Numbered from the stretch's first letter, positions 40,969 to 50,833 are shown. The stretch is DNA of 64,000 bases from Bacteroidia bacterium (GCA_020852255.1 JADZBD010000016.1:186001-250000), one strand, 5' to 3'. Translations and numbers: made by a program. The notes: a model not told the origin generated them from the sequence alone.

Positions 40969-42251
40969 ACTCTCCTGCAACACCACTGGCAGAGCGGCTC
41001 CGGCCGCATACACTCGATGATTACATCGGGCAGGAACATCTTGCAGGTAAAGAATCTGTACTTCGTCAGACCATTGAAAAGGGACTTTGCCCTTCCATGA
41101 TCCTTTGGGGACCACCGGGAGTGGGGAAAACCACACTGGCAAATATTATTGCGAATGCACTCAAACGTCCGTTTTACACGCTGAGTGCAATTAACTCCGG
41201 CGTAAAAGATATCCGTGAAGTCATTGATAAAGCAAAAGGAGACCCGTTTTTTGGAACAAATCATCCCATCCTGTTCATTGATGAGATTCACCGGTTTTCA
41301 AAATCGCAGCAGGATTCACTGCTGAATGCAGTTGAAAAAGGAATTGTAACCCTCATCGGAGCTACCACTGAAAATCCCTCCTTTGAAGTCATTCCCGCCC
41401 TGCTGTCCAGGTGTCAGGTATATGTCCTGGAACATCTTAGCCGTGAAAAACTTGAACAAATTCTGAAACTCGCCGTCGAAAAGGACGAGTATCTGAAGAG
41501 CAAACACATTGAATTCAGGGAAACAGAAGCTCTGATCCGCATTTCAGGCGGAGATGCGCGAAAACTACTGAACGCGCTTGAGCTGGTGGTGCTCTCCCGC
41601 TCAGGTTCCGGTCCTGTTATTATTACCAATGCAGTTGTTACAAAGATCATACAAAGCAAAATGGCATTGTACGATAAATCGGGCGAGCTGCATTATGATA
41701 TTATCTCTGCATTTATCAAATCGATCCGCGGAAGTGACCCGAATGCCGCTGTTTACTGGATGGCCAGAATGCTCGAAGGAGGCGAAGACCCTCTTTTTAT
41801 TGCCCGTCGTATGATCATCCTTGCCTCAGAAGATATCGGGAATGCCAATCCTACAGCACTCGTCATCGCGATGAATACTGTCCAGGCCGTTAATGTGATC
41901 GGTATGCCTGAAGGCAGGATTGTTCTTTCGCAGTGTGCTACCTATCTGGCCTGTTCCTCAAAAAGCAACGCTGCCTATATGGCCATTGAAACCGCGGCTG
42001 AAAAAGTTAAGGCAAACAGCAACCTCCCCGTTCCACTCCACCTGCGGAATGCCCCAACACGCCTGATGCAGGAGCTTGGATACGGAAAAGAATACCAATA
42101 TGCACATATAGGTGAAGGGAACTTTATGGAACAAGAATACCTTCCTGAAGAGCTCAGTGGAAACGTCTTTTATCAACCGGGATCCAATGCCAGGGAACTT
42201 GAATTCAGGAAGTTTCTCAGAGAAAGATGGAAAAATAAATACGGTTACTGA
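40965..42251 (+). CDS. rarA: Replication-associated recombination ATPase RarA
   Basis: 428 residues. Walker A GPPGVGKTT is at 49-57, Walker B LFIDEIH at 103-109 and sensor 1 in IGATTENPSFE. The C-terminal MgsA-type region has MALYDKSGELHYDIISAFIK and SIRGSDPNAAVYWMARMLEG, the family fingerprint. It acts at stalled replication forks with SSB. The ATG overlaps the antiporter stop, a coupling unlikely to reflect a shared pathway. A convergent lipoprotein gene ends 24 bp beyond. Confidence 0.95.
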   Translation: MNSPATPLAERLRPHTLDDYIGQEHLAGKESVLRQTIEKGLCPSMILWGPPGVGKTTLANIIANALKRPFYTLSAINSGVKDIREVIDKAKGDPFFGTNHPILFIDEIHRFSKSQQDSLLNAVEKGIVTLIGATTENPSFEVIPALLSRCQVYVLEHLSREKLEQILKLAVEKDEYLKSKHIEFRETEALIRISGGDARKLLNALELVVLSRSGSGPVIITNAVVTKIIQSKMALYDKSGELHYDIISAFIKSIRGSDPNAAVYWMARMLEGGEDPLFIARRMIILASEDIGNANPTALVIAMNTVQAVNVIGMPEGRIVLSQCATYLACSSKSNAAYMAIETAAEKVKANSNLPVPLHLRNAPTRLMQELGYGKEYQYAHIGEGNFMEQEYLPEELSGNVFYQPGSNARELEFRKFLRERWKNKYGY

Positions 42252-42275
42252 ATTACTTTCAAGCGGCGACAGATC

Positions 42276-43892
42276 CTATTTGTTGAAAGTGTAATTAAAC
42301 TCGCCAACCATCTGGAATCCCATCTTGTAAAAGGAATATAGCTTGATGTAATCAGGATAGCTGGATGTGTTGAAAACCAGCTTCAGGCGCAGGTGCCGGG
42401 TGTTCTCCAGCGCATTAATCTTGCTTTCCGGAACAGGAATAATCAGCCGGGTGATCCGCGGCTGAGAAACAATAGCATTGGTTCCCAGGGGGGCTGCGTC
42501 AATTGTGTTCACCGTGGGCATTAGCTCGCCCAGGGCGTTCCCATTGGCATCCAGCATAGTAATGGTAATGGCACAGTCGAATGGAAATCCGTTCTCCACA
42601 TACAGCGTGAGCGTACCATAATTTACACCGTTTTTCTCCGGGTCAATGGCTGCAAATGCCATCGTGTCCGTCATCGTGAGATTGCCTGCTGCCAGCGAAA
42701 GCGGAATGTTCAGGTTCAGATTTGCGTTGAGTCCGCGTCCGTAATAAATGAAGTCGTTGTTTCCTGAAACATTTCCCAGCGGGTTTACATTAGCGTTCAG
42801 CGCGTAACGGAAACGGTCAGGAAGATTTTCAATCATATCCTTGAAATTGGAGTTCAACGTGTTTAGTGTAACAGACCAGGTTTGCGGCGCCACATTTCCA
42901 TTGCCGTAATCCACCGCCCTGTTCAGATTCACGGGTGTGTTTAGAATGCTGTGATTCAGACTAACTGATGTATTGGTGCGGGTGTTCACCGAAGTAAGCT
43001 CAGAGAGCGAAACCACAGCATCCACTCCAATCTGATTAACAAGACTAAGCGTGGCCGTAGCATCTTCCAGTCTTAGTACTCCTGCCGTGATCTTCTTAAA
43101 GAGATCAAAAGCTGTACTATCGGGACCCACATTCACCAGCGTCTGGCTCAGGTAGCCCTTCGCATACTCCGGGATCAGACTTTTAAAACTCACTTCAAGT
43201 TCGGCTCCTTCTCCGGCGTACACGGTATCCAGTCCAGTTTCAGCAGGATCAATGATCCCTGTGGTCTGATAAATGAATGTATTAAATGAATTCATGGACG
43301 ATCCCCGCAGATCAATCGTATATCCATCAAGCCGGAACGTATCGACAAATATTCCCGGGGTATTTCCCGAAGCGCGGGGAACAGTAACCGTTCGGGAGAA
43401 TGGCTGGGAATTCTTCACGGCGTAAGGCATCGTAAAAGTGATTTTCATGCGCTTATGTACAGTGTTTTCCACCTTTGCTTCTATATATCCGCTTCGCACT
43501 GTTACTTTCACCAGCTCTACATTATTGATCTGGTACTGCTCCTCATCCGTGGAGTTAATGAAGACATCTCCAGGATTAACGATCAGATAACCAAGCGGTA
43601 CCAGATAGGAATAATACATCGTTGTATCCGGAATGCGGAACAATGTATCCATGGTCAGAGAATAGAATGTACTGTTGTAAGAAAGATTAAGTGAGTTGTC
43701 CGGATTGCTGGTCATCAGTGAATCCGGAATGATATTTCCAATATCCATCTCTCCCTTGAGCAGCGGTAGCAGATAGTCAGCGTCCCAGTACGGGGTGTCC
43801 CGCTCTTTACGACAGGAACTGCAGATAAAGAGCAAAGAAGCTAATCCGAGGATTAAGAGCCTTTGTTTTCCTGAAACTCTTCTGTTGAACAT
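42276..43892 (-). CDS. Large lipoprotein of unknown function
   Basis: 538 residues. The N-terminus (RLLILGLASLLFICSSC) has a lipobox with Cys27 followed by RKERD, so it is membrane-anchored; the acidic residues after the Cys do not form a standard surface-export signal. The rest is beta-rich with many Thr/Asn/Val strands (YWDADYLLPLLKGEMDIGNI, then DSLMTSNPD near the start) and looks like a multi-domain beta-sandwich protein. The opening 'pyWda.yllPl' motif is seen in other Bacteroidota lipoproteins of unknown role. No catalytic motif is seen. It stands alone between rarA (convergent) and a divergent membrane protein gene. Confidence 0.72.
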   Translation of the reverse strand: MFNRRVSGKQRLLILGLASLLFICSSCRKERDTPYWDADYLLPLLKGEMDIGNIIPDSLMTSNPDNSLNLSYNSTFYSLTMDTLFRIPDTTMYYSYLVPLGYLIVNPGDVFINSTDEEQYQINNVELVKVTVRSGYIEAKVENTVHKRMKITFTMPYAVKNSQPFSRTVTVPRASGNTPGIFVDTFRLDGYTIDLRGSSMNSFNTFIYQTTGIIDPAETGLDTVYAGEGAELEVSFKSLIPEYAKGYLSQTLVNVGPDSTAFDLFKKITAGVLRLEDATATLSLVNQIGVDAVVSLSELTSVNTRTNTSVSLNHSILNTPVNLNRAVDYGNGNVAPQTWSVTLNTLNSNFKDMIENLPDRFRYALNANVNPLGNVSGNNDFIYYGRGLNANLNLNIPLSLAAGNLTMTDTMAFAAIDPEKNGVNYGTLTLYVENGFPFDCAITITMLDANGNALGELMPTVNTIDAAPLGTNAIVSQPRITRLIIPVPESKINALENTRHLRLKLVFNTSSYPDYIKLYSFYKMGFQMVGEFNYTFNK

Positions 43893-43947
43893 ATTGGTAA
43901 TGAGGTAAATATATGATAAAGCATTGACATTACAGCACTTTTTTTTC

Positions 43948-43955
43948 TACTTTTG
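43948..43955 (+). promoter_or_regulatory. Bacteroidota promoter for the 148-residue membrane protein
   Basis: TTG at 43924-43926, 21 bases, then TACTTTTG (43948-43955): the full two-part consensus. It ends 15 bases before the ATG at 43971. Confidence 0.62.
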
Positions 43956-43970
43956 TAAGTACTTGAGCCC

Positions 43971-44417
43971 ATGTTTATACTGCGAAGAAGATTCTTCATT
44001 TCCTGGTTAGCGAGTTCCCTTCTTATGTTCGGTCTGTCGTACATCTGGCATGGGGTAATTACCACGGATCTGCAGAAAATTTCTTATCCACTGCAGATTT
44101 TCCTCATCAGCGCCGGCATTGTTTATTTTGTTCTTGGATTTCTCCTTACACGCATCTACCAATCCAAAACACTCTCCAGGTATTTTATAAAGCAGCCTTT
44201 TATCAAAGGTATCGTTACCGGCTCGGCGCTGGGATTTGTTTTATTTCTGATTACCCTGGTTCTGGGAATTTCCTTTAACCAGTCACTTAATCTGGAATTC
44301 TTTCTGATAGATTTAGGTTGGCAGATGATTGAACAAATGACCGGTGGGCTGGTGGTGGCGCTGGTACATATTTTTATCTGGGATCCCGCCCCGCTTCCGG
44401 AAGAACTGGATCATTAA
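43971..44417 (+). CDS. Four-helix integral membrane protein, unknown function
   Basis: 148 residues with four hydrophobic segments (about 9-29, 41-62, 80-101, 117-138) and a basic start (MFILRRRFF), so N-in topology is likely. Gly and polar residues within helix three (GIVTGSALGFVLF) and QMIEQMTGGLVVALVH in helix four are notable. I do not recognise the family. It has a strong consensus promoter and lies 6 bp before the DUF5916-type gene, so the two are probably co-transcribed. Confidence 0.78.
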   Translation: MFILRRRFFISWLASSLLMFGLSYIWHGVITTDLQKISYPLQIFLISAGIVYFVLGFLLTRIYQSKTLSRYFIKQPFIKGIVTGSALGFVLFLITLVLGISFNQSLNLEFFLIDLGWQMIEQMTGGLVVALVHIFIWDPAPLPEELDH

Positions 44418-44423
44418 TACGGG

Positions 44424-46619
44424 ATGAAGTCACTTCCCTTTTTACTTTGTCTCTGCGCACTCTCCAGCGTTTCCTATTCACAAAATTTTCTTCCTATTTC
44501 GAAAACCCGTGTTCCGGTAAGGGTAGACGGTGTACTGGACGAACAGGTATGGAATAGTAATATTCAAAAGGCCGGACGTTTCTGGCAGAATTATCCTTCC
44601 GACACCAGTCTGGCGCTTTCTGAAACGGAAGTGATGGTTTCCTACGACGATAACTTTTTATATGTCGCTGCTATCTGCTACGATTCCCTTCCCGGTTCCT
44701 ATATCAGTCAATCACTTAAAAGAGATTTCTCCTATCCGGTAAACGATGCCTTTGCTGTTTTTTTTGACCCCTTCAATGATAAAACCAATGGTTATAATTT
44801 TACAGTTAGTCCGCTTGGCGTGCAAAGGGAAGGGCTCGTGGCCACGGGCGGAGGAATGGGTGTAAGCACAGACTGGGACTGCACCTGGTATTCCGCTGTT
44901 CAGCAACACAAAGACAGGTGGACACTGGAAATGGCCATCCCATTCCGCGTTCTGAAATTCTCAAAACGGCTGGATTCGTGGGGTATAAATTTCGCAAGGA
45001 ACGATCTCAAGAGAAATGAAAGTTCTGTATGGTCGCGTGTGCCAAAGAATTTCAATATTGCCTCCCTCGCTTATACGGGACTTCTGAAGTGGGATCACCC
45101 TCCGGACAAAGAAGGCAGCGGTATTGCCCTTATTCCCTACCTCAGCGGAAATGCTTCCTTTGACCACGTTTCTGACTCGTTGTGGAGAATTAAACCCAAC
45201 GGCGGTATGGACGCCAAGATTCCGGTTTCTAATTCGCTAAACCTGGATGTAACCGTTAATCCGGACTTTTCCCAGGTGGAGGTTGACCGGCAGGTTACCA
45301 ATCTCACTCGGTTCAGTATCTTTTTCCCGGAGAAACGGCAGTTCTTCATAGAGAATTCCGACCTGTTCGACCGCTTTGGATTCCGGCAGATACGCCCCTT
45401 CTTTTCCAGGCGCATCGGCCTTTTTAACGGAGAAGTAATTCCCATCTATGGCGGTCTGCGCCTGAGTGGAAAGATCAATAAGTTCTGGAGAATAGGTTTG
45501 ATGGACATGCAAACAGCGGCTCATAAAAAAACGGGACAACCGTCGGAAAACTTCGGGGTTTTTGCCATCCAGCGCACCACTTTTAAGCGGTCAAACATCG
45601 CCTTCATTGCCGTCAACCGTTACACCTTCCCTGACTCTTCTCTCCCTTCTTCGGCTAACACTATTCTTGGAGTAGATTATAATCTCAATTCCGCAAACAA
45701 CCATTGGCTGGGAAAAGCCTTTTTTCACTACAGCCTCAATGATGTCAATGATTCGGACAATTTTTCTCATGCTACATTCCTCCGGTACGACAACGGCAAC
45801 TGGGGCTTAGAATGGAACCACGAATACGTGGGAATGAATTACCTCGCGGCCACAGGATTCGTCCCCAGGAATGTTCAAACCGATGCGATCAACGGGCTTT
45901 CTATATACAAGCCTTACTGGCGTCTGGATGAATCGGTCAACCGAAACTGGTATCCAAAATCAAAATGGATTAATAAACATGGCCCCAAGATTATATACTC
46001 ACAGTATCTCGATGAGGCATTCAATTCTACGGAACTGCTCCTCACTTTCAGCTACAATTTAAAATTTCAGAGCGGGCATGAAGTGAATGCACTGACTTTT
46101 CGCAATGAGATCTTTCTGCCCTGGTTAACTGATGTATCCTTCAGTACCGGGGAAGATACACTTCCGCAGGGATATTATCGCTTTTGGAATTATGAGCTGA
46201 ACTGGAAAACGACGGAGCGAAAGCTCTTTTACATGCTGGGAAGGATCAACTACGGCAACTATTATACCGGAAAAAAACTCAGCTTATCCGCAGATATCAC
46301 CTACCGCATTCAACCCTGGGGATCATTCACCGCGTATTTTTCTCAGGACGAGTTGGATATGCCCGATCCACTGACTGATGCCTCTATCTCTCTGATAGGG
46401 ACACGAATTGAATTCAGTTTCTCCAGAAATCTTTTCTTCTCCACTTTTATACAGTATAACACACAGGCCAACAACATCAATCTGAACGCAAGGATTCAAT
46501 GGCGCTATGCGCCCCTGAGTGACCTTTACATAGTATATACTGACAACCGCTACTCGACAGATTTCGGACCGAAGTATCAGGGATTGGTCTTAAAACTTAA
46601 CTACTGGCTCAACCTGTAG
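44424..46619 (+). CDS. DUF5916/CBM9-like outer-membrane protein
   Basis: 731 residues with signal peptide MKSLPFLLCLCALSSVSYSQ. The N-terminal carbohydrate-binding family 9-like domain (about 30-210) has VRVDGVLDEQVWN, YDDNFLYVAAICYD, FDPFNDKTNGYNFTVSPLGV and WTLEMAIPFRVLKF. The DUF5916 part follows: NPDFSQVEVDRQVTNLTRF, FFPEKRQFFIENSDLF. The C-terminal half has alternating beta strands and ends LNYWLNL, as in an outer-membrane barrel. It is co-directional with the preceding membrane gene. The biological ligand is unknown. Confidence 0.85.
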   Translation: MKSLPFLLCLCALSSVSYSQNFLPISKTRVPVRVDGVLDEQVWNSNIQKAGRFWQNYPSDTSLALSETEVMVSYDDNFLYVAAICYDSLPGSYISQSLKRDFSYPVNDAFAVFFDPFNDKTNGYNFTVSPLGVQREGLVATGGGMGVSTDWDCTWYSAVQQHKDRWTLEMAIPFRVLKFSKRLDSWGINFARNDLKRNESSVWSRVPKNFNIASLAYTGLLKWDHPPDKEGSGIALIPYLSGNASFDHVSDSLWRIKPNGGMDAKIPVSNSLNLDVTVNPDFSQVEVDRQVTNLTRFSIFFPEKRQFFIENSDLFDRFGFRQIRPFFSRRIGLFNGEVIPIYGGLRLSGKINKFWRIGLMDMQTAAHKKTGQPSENFGVFAIQRTTFKRSNIAFIAVNRYTFPDSSLPSSANTILGVDYNLNSANNHWLGKAFFHYSLNDVNDSDNFSHATFLRYDNGNWGLEWNHEYVGMNYLAATGFVPRNVQTDAINGLSIYKPYWRLDESVNRNWYPKSKWINKHGPKIIYSQYLDEAFNSTELLLTFSYNLKFQSGHEVNALTFRNEIFLPWLTDVSFSTGEDTLPQGYYRFWNYELNWKTTERKLFYMLGRINYGNYYTGKKLSLSADITYRIQPWGSFTAYFSQDELDMPDPLTDASISLIGTRIEFSFSRNLFFSTFIQYNTQANNINLNARIQWRYAPLSDLYIVYTDNRYSTDFGPKYQGLVLKLNYWLNL

Positions 46620-46627
46620 AAACCTGC

Positions 46628-48382
46628 TCAGTCAAAAAAATCCCACTTCACGCCAACTCTTATTATACGGTCAGGCCCCGGATATTTTTCAGCGATAAAA
46701 TAATTATACCCGAAAAGTCCGGAGGTAACATGATCGGCACGAACAAATATCCGTGCAGGGCCCACCAGCAGATGCACATAGAGTGCGGGATAAATATAAT
46801 CTCCGGCATTAAAATTCCCACCCGGTGAAAACATACCGAGTGCGGGCAAGTAGTTACCCGGTCGGTAACTGCCAAAGTAGGTACCGGAAGCGCCCAGCTG
46901 GAGCGCCAGCTTTTCACTGTTGAATTTCTTTTCCCAAAAAATATCGAATTTCCCTTTCAACGCAGGTACGGGCAGCAGTGTGTCTTCGGATATCCTGTAG
47001 CAAGCTTCTGCACGAAATGTCCATGCCCCTGCTTTCCGTAGTAACCGCAGCTGGATATCTGCCCATGTGATCCGGTTCGCCCACTGAGGCATACCGTTTG
47101 CATTTACAAAAGCAAATCCCTCCATTGAACGGTACCCTGCCAGCAATTCTGCCCCGAATTTCCGAAGGCTGGTAACAAGTTCCGCTGAATTAAGAACGTA
47201 ACGCGAAAATTCAACGCTCAGATTATTCGCCCATGAATAATGATTGGACACATAATGGGAAAAAAACAATGGAGAACGAATGCTGGAGGATTGAATAGTT
47301 AACCCAACGACAACACTTGTACTGTCAAATCCAGCGAACCGAAGCACATCCTTCACAGCCAGAATGGCCTGGGAATTTCCTGTTGAAGGCCCCTTCAGCA
47401 CATATTCTCCCTTCAATTCTACCAACGTATCTTGGAATATTCTTCCCTTAAAGGAAATATCATTCATCACTGAATCAAACCCTGCATTGTAGTAATCGCT
47501 TATGCAACCACCGAATCCGGCTTCCATGTTCCAGCGCCTGACAGGAATGTTTAACAACACGTCAGCCCCCAGGCGCGAAAAACATACAGAATCCCGGGTT
47601 TGGGTACTATCCAGGAAAATAGCCGGATAATACTCTCCCGGTGTGTTGTCTGAATAAACCCGTAATTCATCAGAACCATACCAGCTCATGCGGAAGTGTG
47701 CCCCTCTGCGCTTATTTTCCCAAAGTGTGTCTTTTGAGAAGAACAGATACTGGTGCACGTAAATACTGCGTGAACGGCTTTGAGAAGAAGCATTTTCAAG
47801 AATAACCGGCAGTAACTTTCGGTTAGAATAAACATTGTCGGTAAAAAGACTTACATCCTCAAGTCCTCCGTTCTCGTTCTGTTCACGGGAAATTAACTGT
47901 ATGGCAAGGGCGATTGCGTATTTTCCATGCAGCGGACGATGGTTAAAGGTGAGAGCATAGCGCTCAGAAAAGAACTGCTGCCGCAGGTACATGCCCTCTC
48001 CGTTATTTCTAAGTACCGCAACAGAAAAATTATCGCGCGGAGTAATGTTTTGGGAGTGAAGCCCGTCGAACAACTGTTCATTGCCCATTCCGAAACGGGC
48101 ATGAAGCCATGTGTAGGGCAATCGTGTATTCAGGAATGAGCCGAACGGCTGCGGGTGCGGGTAATGTTGCTGCACCGGATCTTCATACAACGAGAAAAAG
48201 CCGGCTGAGGGAAAGACCTCTGAAATTCTATGAGCAGACTGGAAAACGGACAGTGTGGAAGGTGCCCAGGAATAGTCAGCTAATATTCTGTAAACAAACG
48301 CATTTGGATGTTGGGCGTATATGCCGGCTGTATAAAAAAACAGCACCATTACCAACCCATAGCAATGACTTCTCCCGAACAT
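46628..48382 (-). CDS. Putative outer-membrane porin (Porin_10-like)
   Basis: About 584 residues from the ATG at 48382; a TTG nine bases upstream falls inside the promoter box. Signal peptide MFGRSHCYGLVMVLFFYTA to AQ. Strand-rich throughout, with RLPYTWLHARFGMGNEQLFD, the barrel segment LHGKYAIALAIQLISRE and a terminal VGVKWDFFD ending in aromatic-acidic residues. This resembles the 'putative porin' family common in Bacteroidota. It converges on the DUF5916 gene with an 8-bp gap. Family assignment is by overall pattern, not a single motif. Confidence 0.68.
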   Translation of the reverse strand: MFGRSHCYGLVMVLFFYTAGIYAQHPNAFVYRILADYSWAPSTLSVFQSAHRISEVFPSAGFFSLYEDPVQQHYPHPQPFGSFLNTRLPYTWLHARFGMGNEQLFDGLHSQNITPRDNFSVAVLRNNGEGMYLRQQFFSERYALTFNHRPLHGKYAIALAIQLISREQNENGGLEDVSLFTDNVYSNRKLLPVILENASSQSRSRSIYVHQYLFFSKDTLWENKRRGAHFRMSWYGSDELRVYSDNTPGEYYPAIFLDSTQTRDSVCFSRLGADVLLNIPVRRWNMEAGFGGCISDYYNAGFDSVMNDISFKGRIFQDTLVELKGEYVLKGPSTGNSQAILAVKDVLRFAGFDSTSVVVGLTIQSSSIRSPLFFSHYVSNHYSWANNLSVEFSRYVLNSAELVTSLRKFGAELLAGYRSMEGFAFVNANGMPQWANRITWADIQLRLLRKAGAWTFRAEACYRISEDTLLPVPALKGKFDIFWEKKFNSEKLALQLGASGTYFGSYRPGNYLPALGMFSPGGNFNAGDYIYPALYVHLLVGPARIFVRADHVTSGLFGYNYFIAEKYPGPDRIIRVGVKWDFFD

Positions 48383-48388
48383 AGTGCT

Positions 48389-48396
48389 CAAAGATA
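48389..48396 (-). promoter_or_regulatory. Candidate -7 box for the porin-like gene
   Basis: TATCTTTG on the minus strand, exact TAnnTTTG, six bases before the ATG at 48382. Another box almost touching its start codon. Confidence 0.42.
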
Positions 48397-48436
48397 GGGA
48401 GAAGATAGAAGTGCTGACCCTGAATCGTTTGCCGGG

Positions 48437-49630
48437 TTAATTTGCCAGCACCTTATTAACCAGCTCTGCCGCTTCCTGCAGCTGAATGGCAGAATACACC
48501 TTCAGACCAGATTCCTCAATGATTTTCTTTGCTTCAGTAGCATTCGTTCCTTGCAGCCGGACAATAATCGGCACGCGAATGTTGCCAATATTTTTATAGG
48601 CGTCTACAATTCCCTGTGCTACACGATCGCAACGAACGATCCCACCGAAAATATTAACCAGAATGGCCTTCACCTCCGGATCTTTCAGAATAATACGAAA
48701 GGCATTTTCTACACGCTCCGCATTGGCAGTACCTCCTACGTCCAAAAAGTTTGCAGGCTCTCCGCCGCTGAGCTTAATAATATCCATAGTAGCCATCGCC
48801 AGGCCTGCACCGTTCACCATACAGCCGACGTTTCCATCCAGCTTAACATAGTTCAGTTCATGTTCTCCTGCCTCCACCTCTGTGGCATCTTCCTCCCTGG
48901 TGTCGCGCAGTGATGCATAATCCGGGTGGCGAAACAACGCATTGTCATCCAGGGTCACCTTAGCGTCTACGGCCACAATCCGGTTATCAGAGGTCTTCAG
49001 AAGCGGGTTGATTTCGAACAAGGATGCATCAATTTCCACGTACGCCCGGTAAAGCTTGGGGATAAACTTCAACATATCCTTATACGCATCTCCTTCCAAC
49101 CCCAGGTTGAAAGCGATCTTCCGGCATTGAAATCCTGTGAGGCCTGATTTAGGATCCACCTCCTCCTTGAAGATTTTATCCGGGTGCTTTTCTGCCACTT
49201 CCTCAATATCCATTCCGCCTTCTCTGGAGTATACGATGATATTTCGCCCGGAGGAACGGTTAAGCAGTACACTCATGTAAAATTCCAGTGGGCGGGACGG
49301 ACCATCATAATACATATCCTGTGCAATGAGAACAGAATGCACTGTTTTGCCTTGCGGACCTGTTTGCTTGCTCACCAGATTCATCCCGATAATTGCTCCG
49401 GCCTTTTCCCTGACTTCATCCAGTGTTTTAGCTACCTTGATACCCCCTCCTTTTCCACGCCCGCCTGCATGTACCTGCGCTTTTACAATCCAGACCGGTG
49501 TATTGGTCCTGGCCTTTAAGTCTTCCGCGGCTTTCACTGCATCCTCAGCTGTGTTGGCAATGATTCCTTCCTGTACGGCAACTCCGAAAGTTTTGAGGAT
49601 ATCCTTCCCCTGATACTCATGCAAGTTCAT
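48437..49630 (-). CDS. sucC: Succinyl-CoA synthetase subunit beta
   Basis: 397 residues, full length. MNLHEYQGKDILKTFGV opens the ATP-grasp domain. VKAQVHAGGRGKGGGIKVAK is the nucleotide loop, FEINPLLKT and AKVTLDDNALFRH bind metal, and NGAGLAMATMDIIKLSGGEP with FGGIVRCDRVAQGI forms the CoA-ligase domain. It converts succinyl-CoA to succinate with ATP or GTP formation in the TCA cycle. The alpha subunit gene is not adjacent. A TAGGTTTG box lies 19 bases upstream, overlapping the end of the RsmB-type gene. Confidence 0.97.
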   Translation of the reverse strand: MNLHEYQGKDILKTFGVAVQEGIIANTAEDAVKAAEDLKARTNTPVWIVKAQVHAGGRGKGGGIKVAKTLDEVREKAGAIIGMNLVSKQTGPQGKTVHSVLIAQDMYYDGPSRPLEFYMSVLLNRSSGRNIIVYSREGGMDIEEVAEKHPDKIFKEEVDPKSGLTGFQCRKIAFNLGLEGDAYKDMLKFIPKLYRAYVEIDASLFEINPLLKTSDNRIVAVDAKVTLDDNALFRHPDYASLRDTREEDATEVEAGEHELNYVKLDGNVGCMVNGAGLAMATMDIIKLSGGEPANFLDVGGTANAERVENAFRIILKDPEVKAILVNIFGGIVRCDRVAQGIVDAYKNIGNIRVPIIVRLQGTNATEAKKIIEESGLKVYSAIQLQEAAELVNKVLAN

Positions 49631-49649
49631 GTAAATAGTTTTAGGTGGA

Positions 49650-49657
49650 CAAACCTA
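49650..49657 (-). promoter_or_regulatory. Candidate -7 box for sucC
   Basis: TAGGTTTG on the minus strand, exact TAnnTTTG, 19 bases before the sucC ATG and overlapping the last codon of the upstream methyltransferase gene. No matching -33 element was found. Confidence 0.4.
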
Positions 49658-50791
49658 ACTATTTTTTTTTATTCTGGCCATATAGAATCCGTCTCCTTCC
49701 GTTTCCGAGGGGAAAAACATTTTCTCCTCTTCCGTAACCCATCCGCTATGACCTGAAAGAAAGGAGCGGATCATTTCAGTGCCTTCGGAAGGAAAAATCG
49801 AACAAACCGCATAAACCATCACTCCCCCCGTCAGCAGCAATGCAGCCGAACGATCCAGCAGCGAGGCCTGAAGTCTGCGGCAGCTGTCTACCAGCGCCTC
49901 ATCCAAAACATACTTCTTTACCGGCTCCCTCCGGATCACTCCCGAACCGCTGCATGGAGCATCAATCAGTATCCGGTGAAAAGGTCCCCGGATCTGACCT
50001 GGATCCGTGAGCTGAATGCCGGTCGCCCCGGAACGGATGATCCTTTCCTTCATCCTTTCCAGCCTCACCTTTGAGGCGTCGGAAGCTACAATAGTTGATT
50101 TATTACTTGTAAAGGAAGCAATATGTAACGTCTTCCCGCCGCCGCCTGCACAGACATCCAAAATTCGTTCCCCGGCCCGGGGATCCAGGAACGGCACAAC
50201 CTCCTGCGAAGAAATATCCTGGATCTCTATCAGGCCGGTTTTAAAAATCTCTAAATTATCAAGGCGGGGTCTCCCCTCCAGGCGTATTCCTTCCTCACCA
50301 GCCGCAAGAGCAGGAATTCCGTTCTCCATGAGAATTTGGATCGCCTCCTCCCGCCTACCCTTTAAAGAATTTACCCTGAGAAATACGGGTGCAGGATGAT
50401 CCATAGATTCCAACTCCCTTTTCCATTGTTTCTCTCCCAACTCCTTCATTCCGAGTAAGTGAAGATTCCCGGAAACACTGTGTTGGATTTGCCAGCTTTC
50501 GCTTTCAGACGGTATCTCACCGTGAATGTAATTCAGGATCACCTTCTCGAGTGCCGCCGGGTTTCCGTCCCACTGCTCATCTAAACCCTGCCAACATTTC
50601 CTCCAACTCCGGAGTATGTCAAAAAACATTTCAGAAATAAATGCGCGATCGCGGGAACCTAGCTTACGGTTGCTGCGTAAAACCGAACGAAGGGCTCTTT
50701 CCGGCTGTGTTCTTTGAAGGAAAACCAGAGAAAGGCTATGTTGAATCGCGATTAAACGGGATTTATGAATTTTTTTACCTGGTTCGTGCAT
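49655..50791 (-). CDS. RsmB/NOP-family RNA (cytosine-C5) methyltransferase
   Basis: 378 residues. The N-terminal NusB-like region (QRTQPERALRSVLRSN, RDRAFISEMFFDILR) is followed by a short RNA-binding part and the SAM domain: LDVCAGGGGKTLHIAS (motif I), ILIDAPCSGSGVIRREP (motif IV with one Cys) and VYAVCSIFPSEG (motif VI with the nucleophile Cys). Both catalytic cysteines are present. The likely target is a cytosine in 16S rRNA; which site cannot be told, hence no gene symbol. It is divergent from the SprB-repeat gene across 42 bp. Confidence 0.9.
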   Translation of the reverse strand: MHEPGKKIHKSRLIAIQHSLSLVFLQRTQPERALRSVLRSNRKLGSRDRAFISEMFFDILRSWRKCWQGLDEQWDGNPAALEKVILNYIHGEIPSESESWQIQHSVSGNLHLLGMKELGEKQWKRELESMDHPAPVFLRVNSLKGRREEAIQILMENGIPALAAGEEGIRLEGRPRLDNLEIFKTGLIEIQDISSQEVVPFLDPRAGERILDVCAGGGGKTLHIASFTSNKSTIVASDASKVRLERMKERIIRSGATGIQLTDPGQIRGPFHRILIDAPCSGSGVIRREPVKKYVLDEALVDSCRRLQASLLDRSAALLLTGGVMVYAVCSIFPSEGTEMIRSFLSGHSGWVTEEEKMFFPSETEGDGFYMARIKKNS

Positions 50792-50833
50792 TTTCCGAAA
50801 ATTATTACGAATTTAATGCACTTTTCCTGCCGG

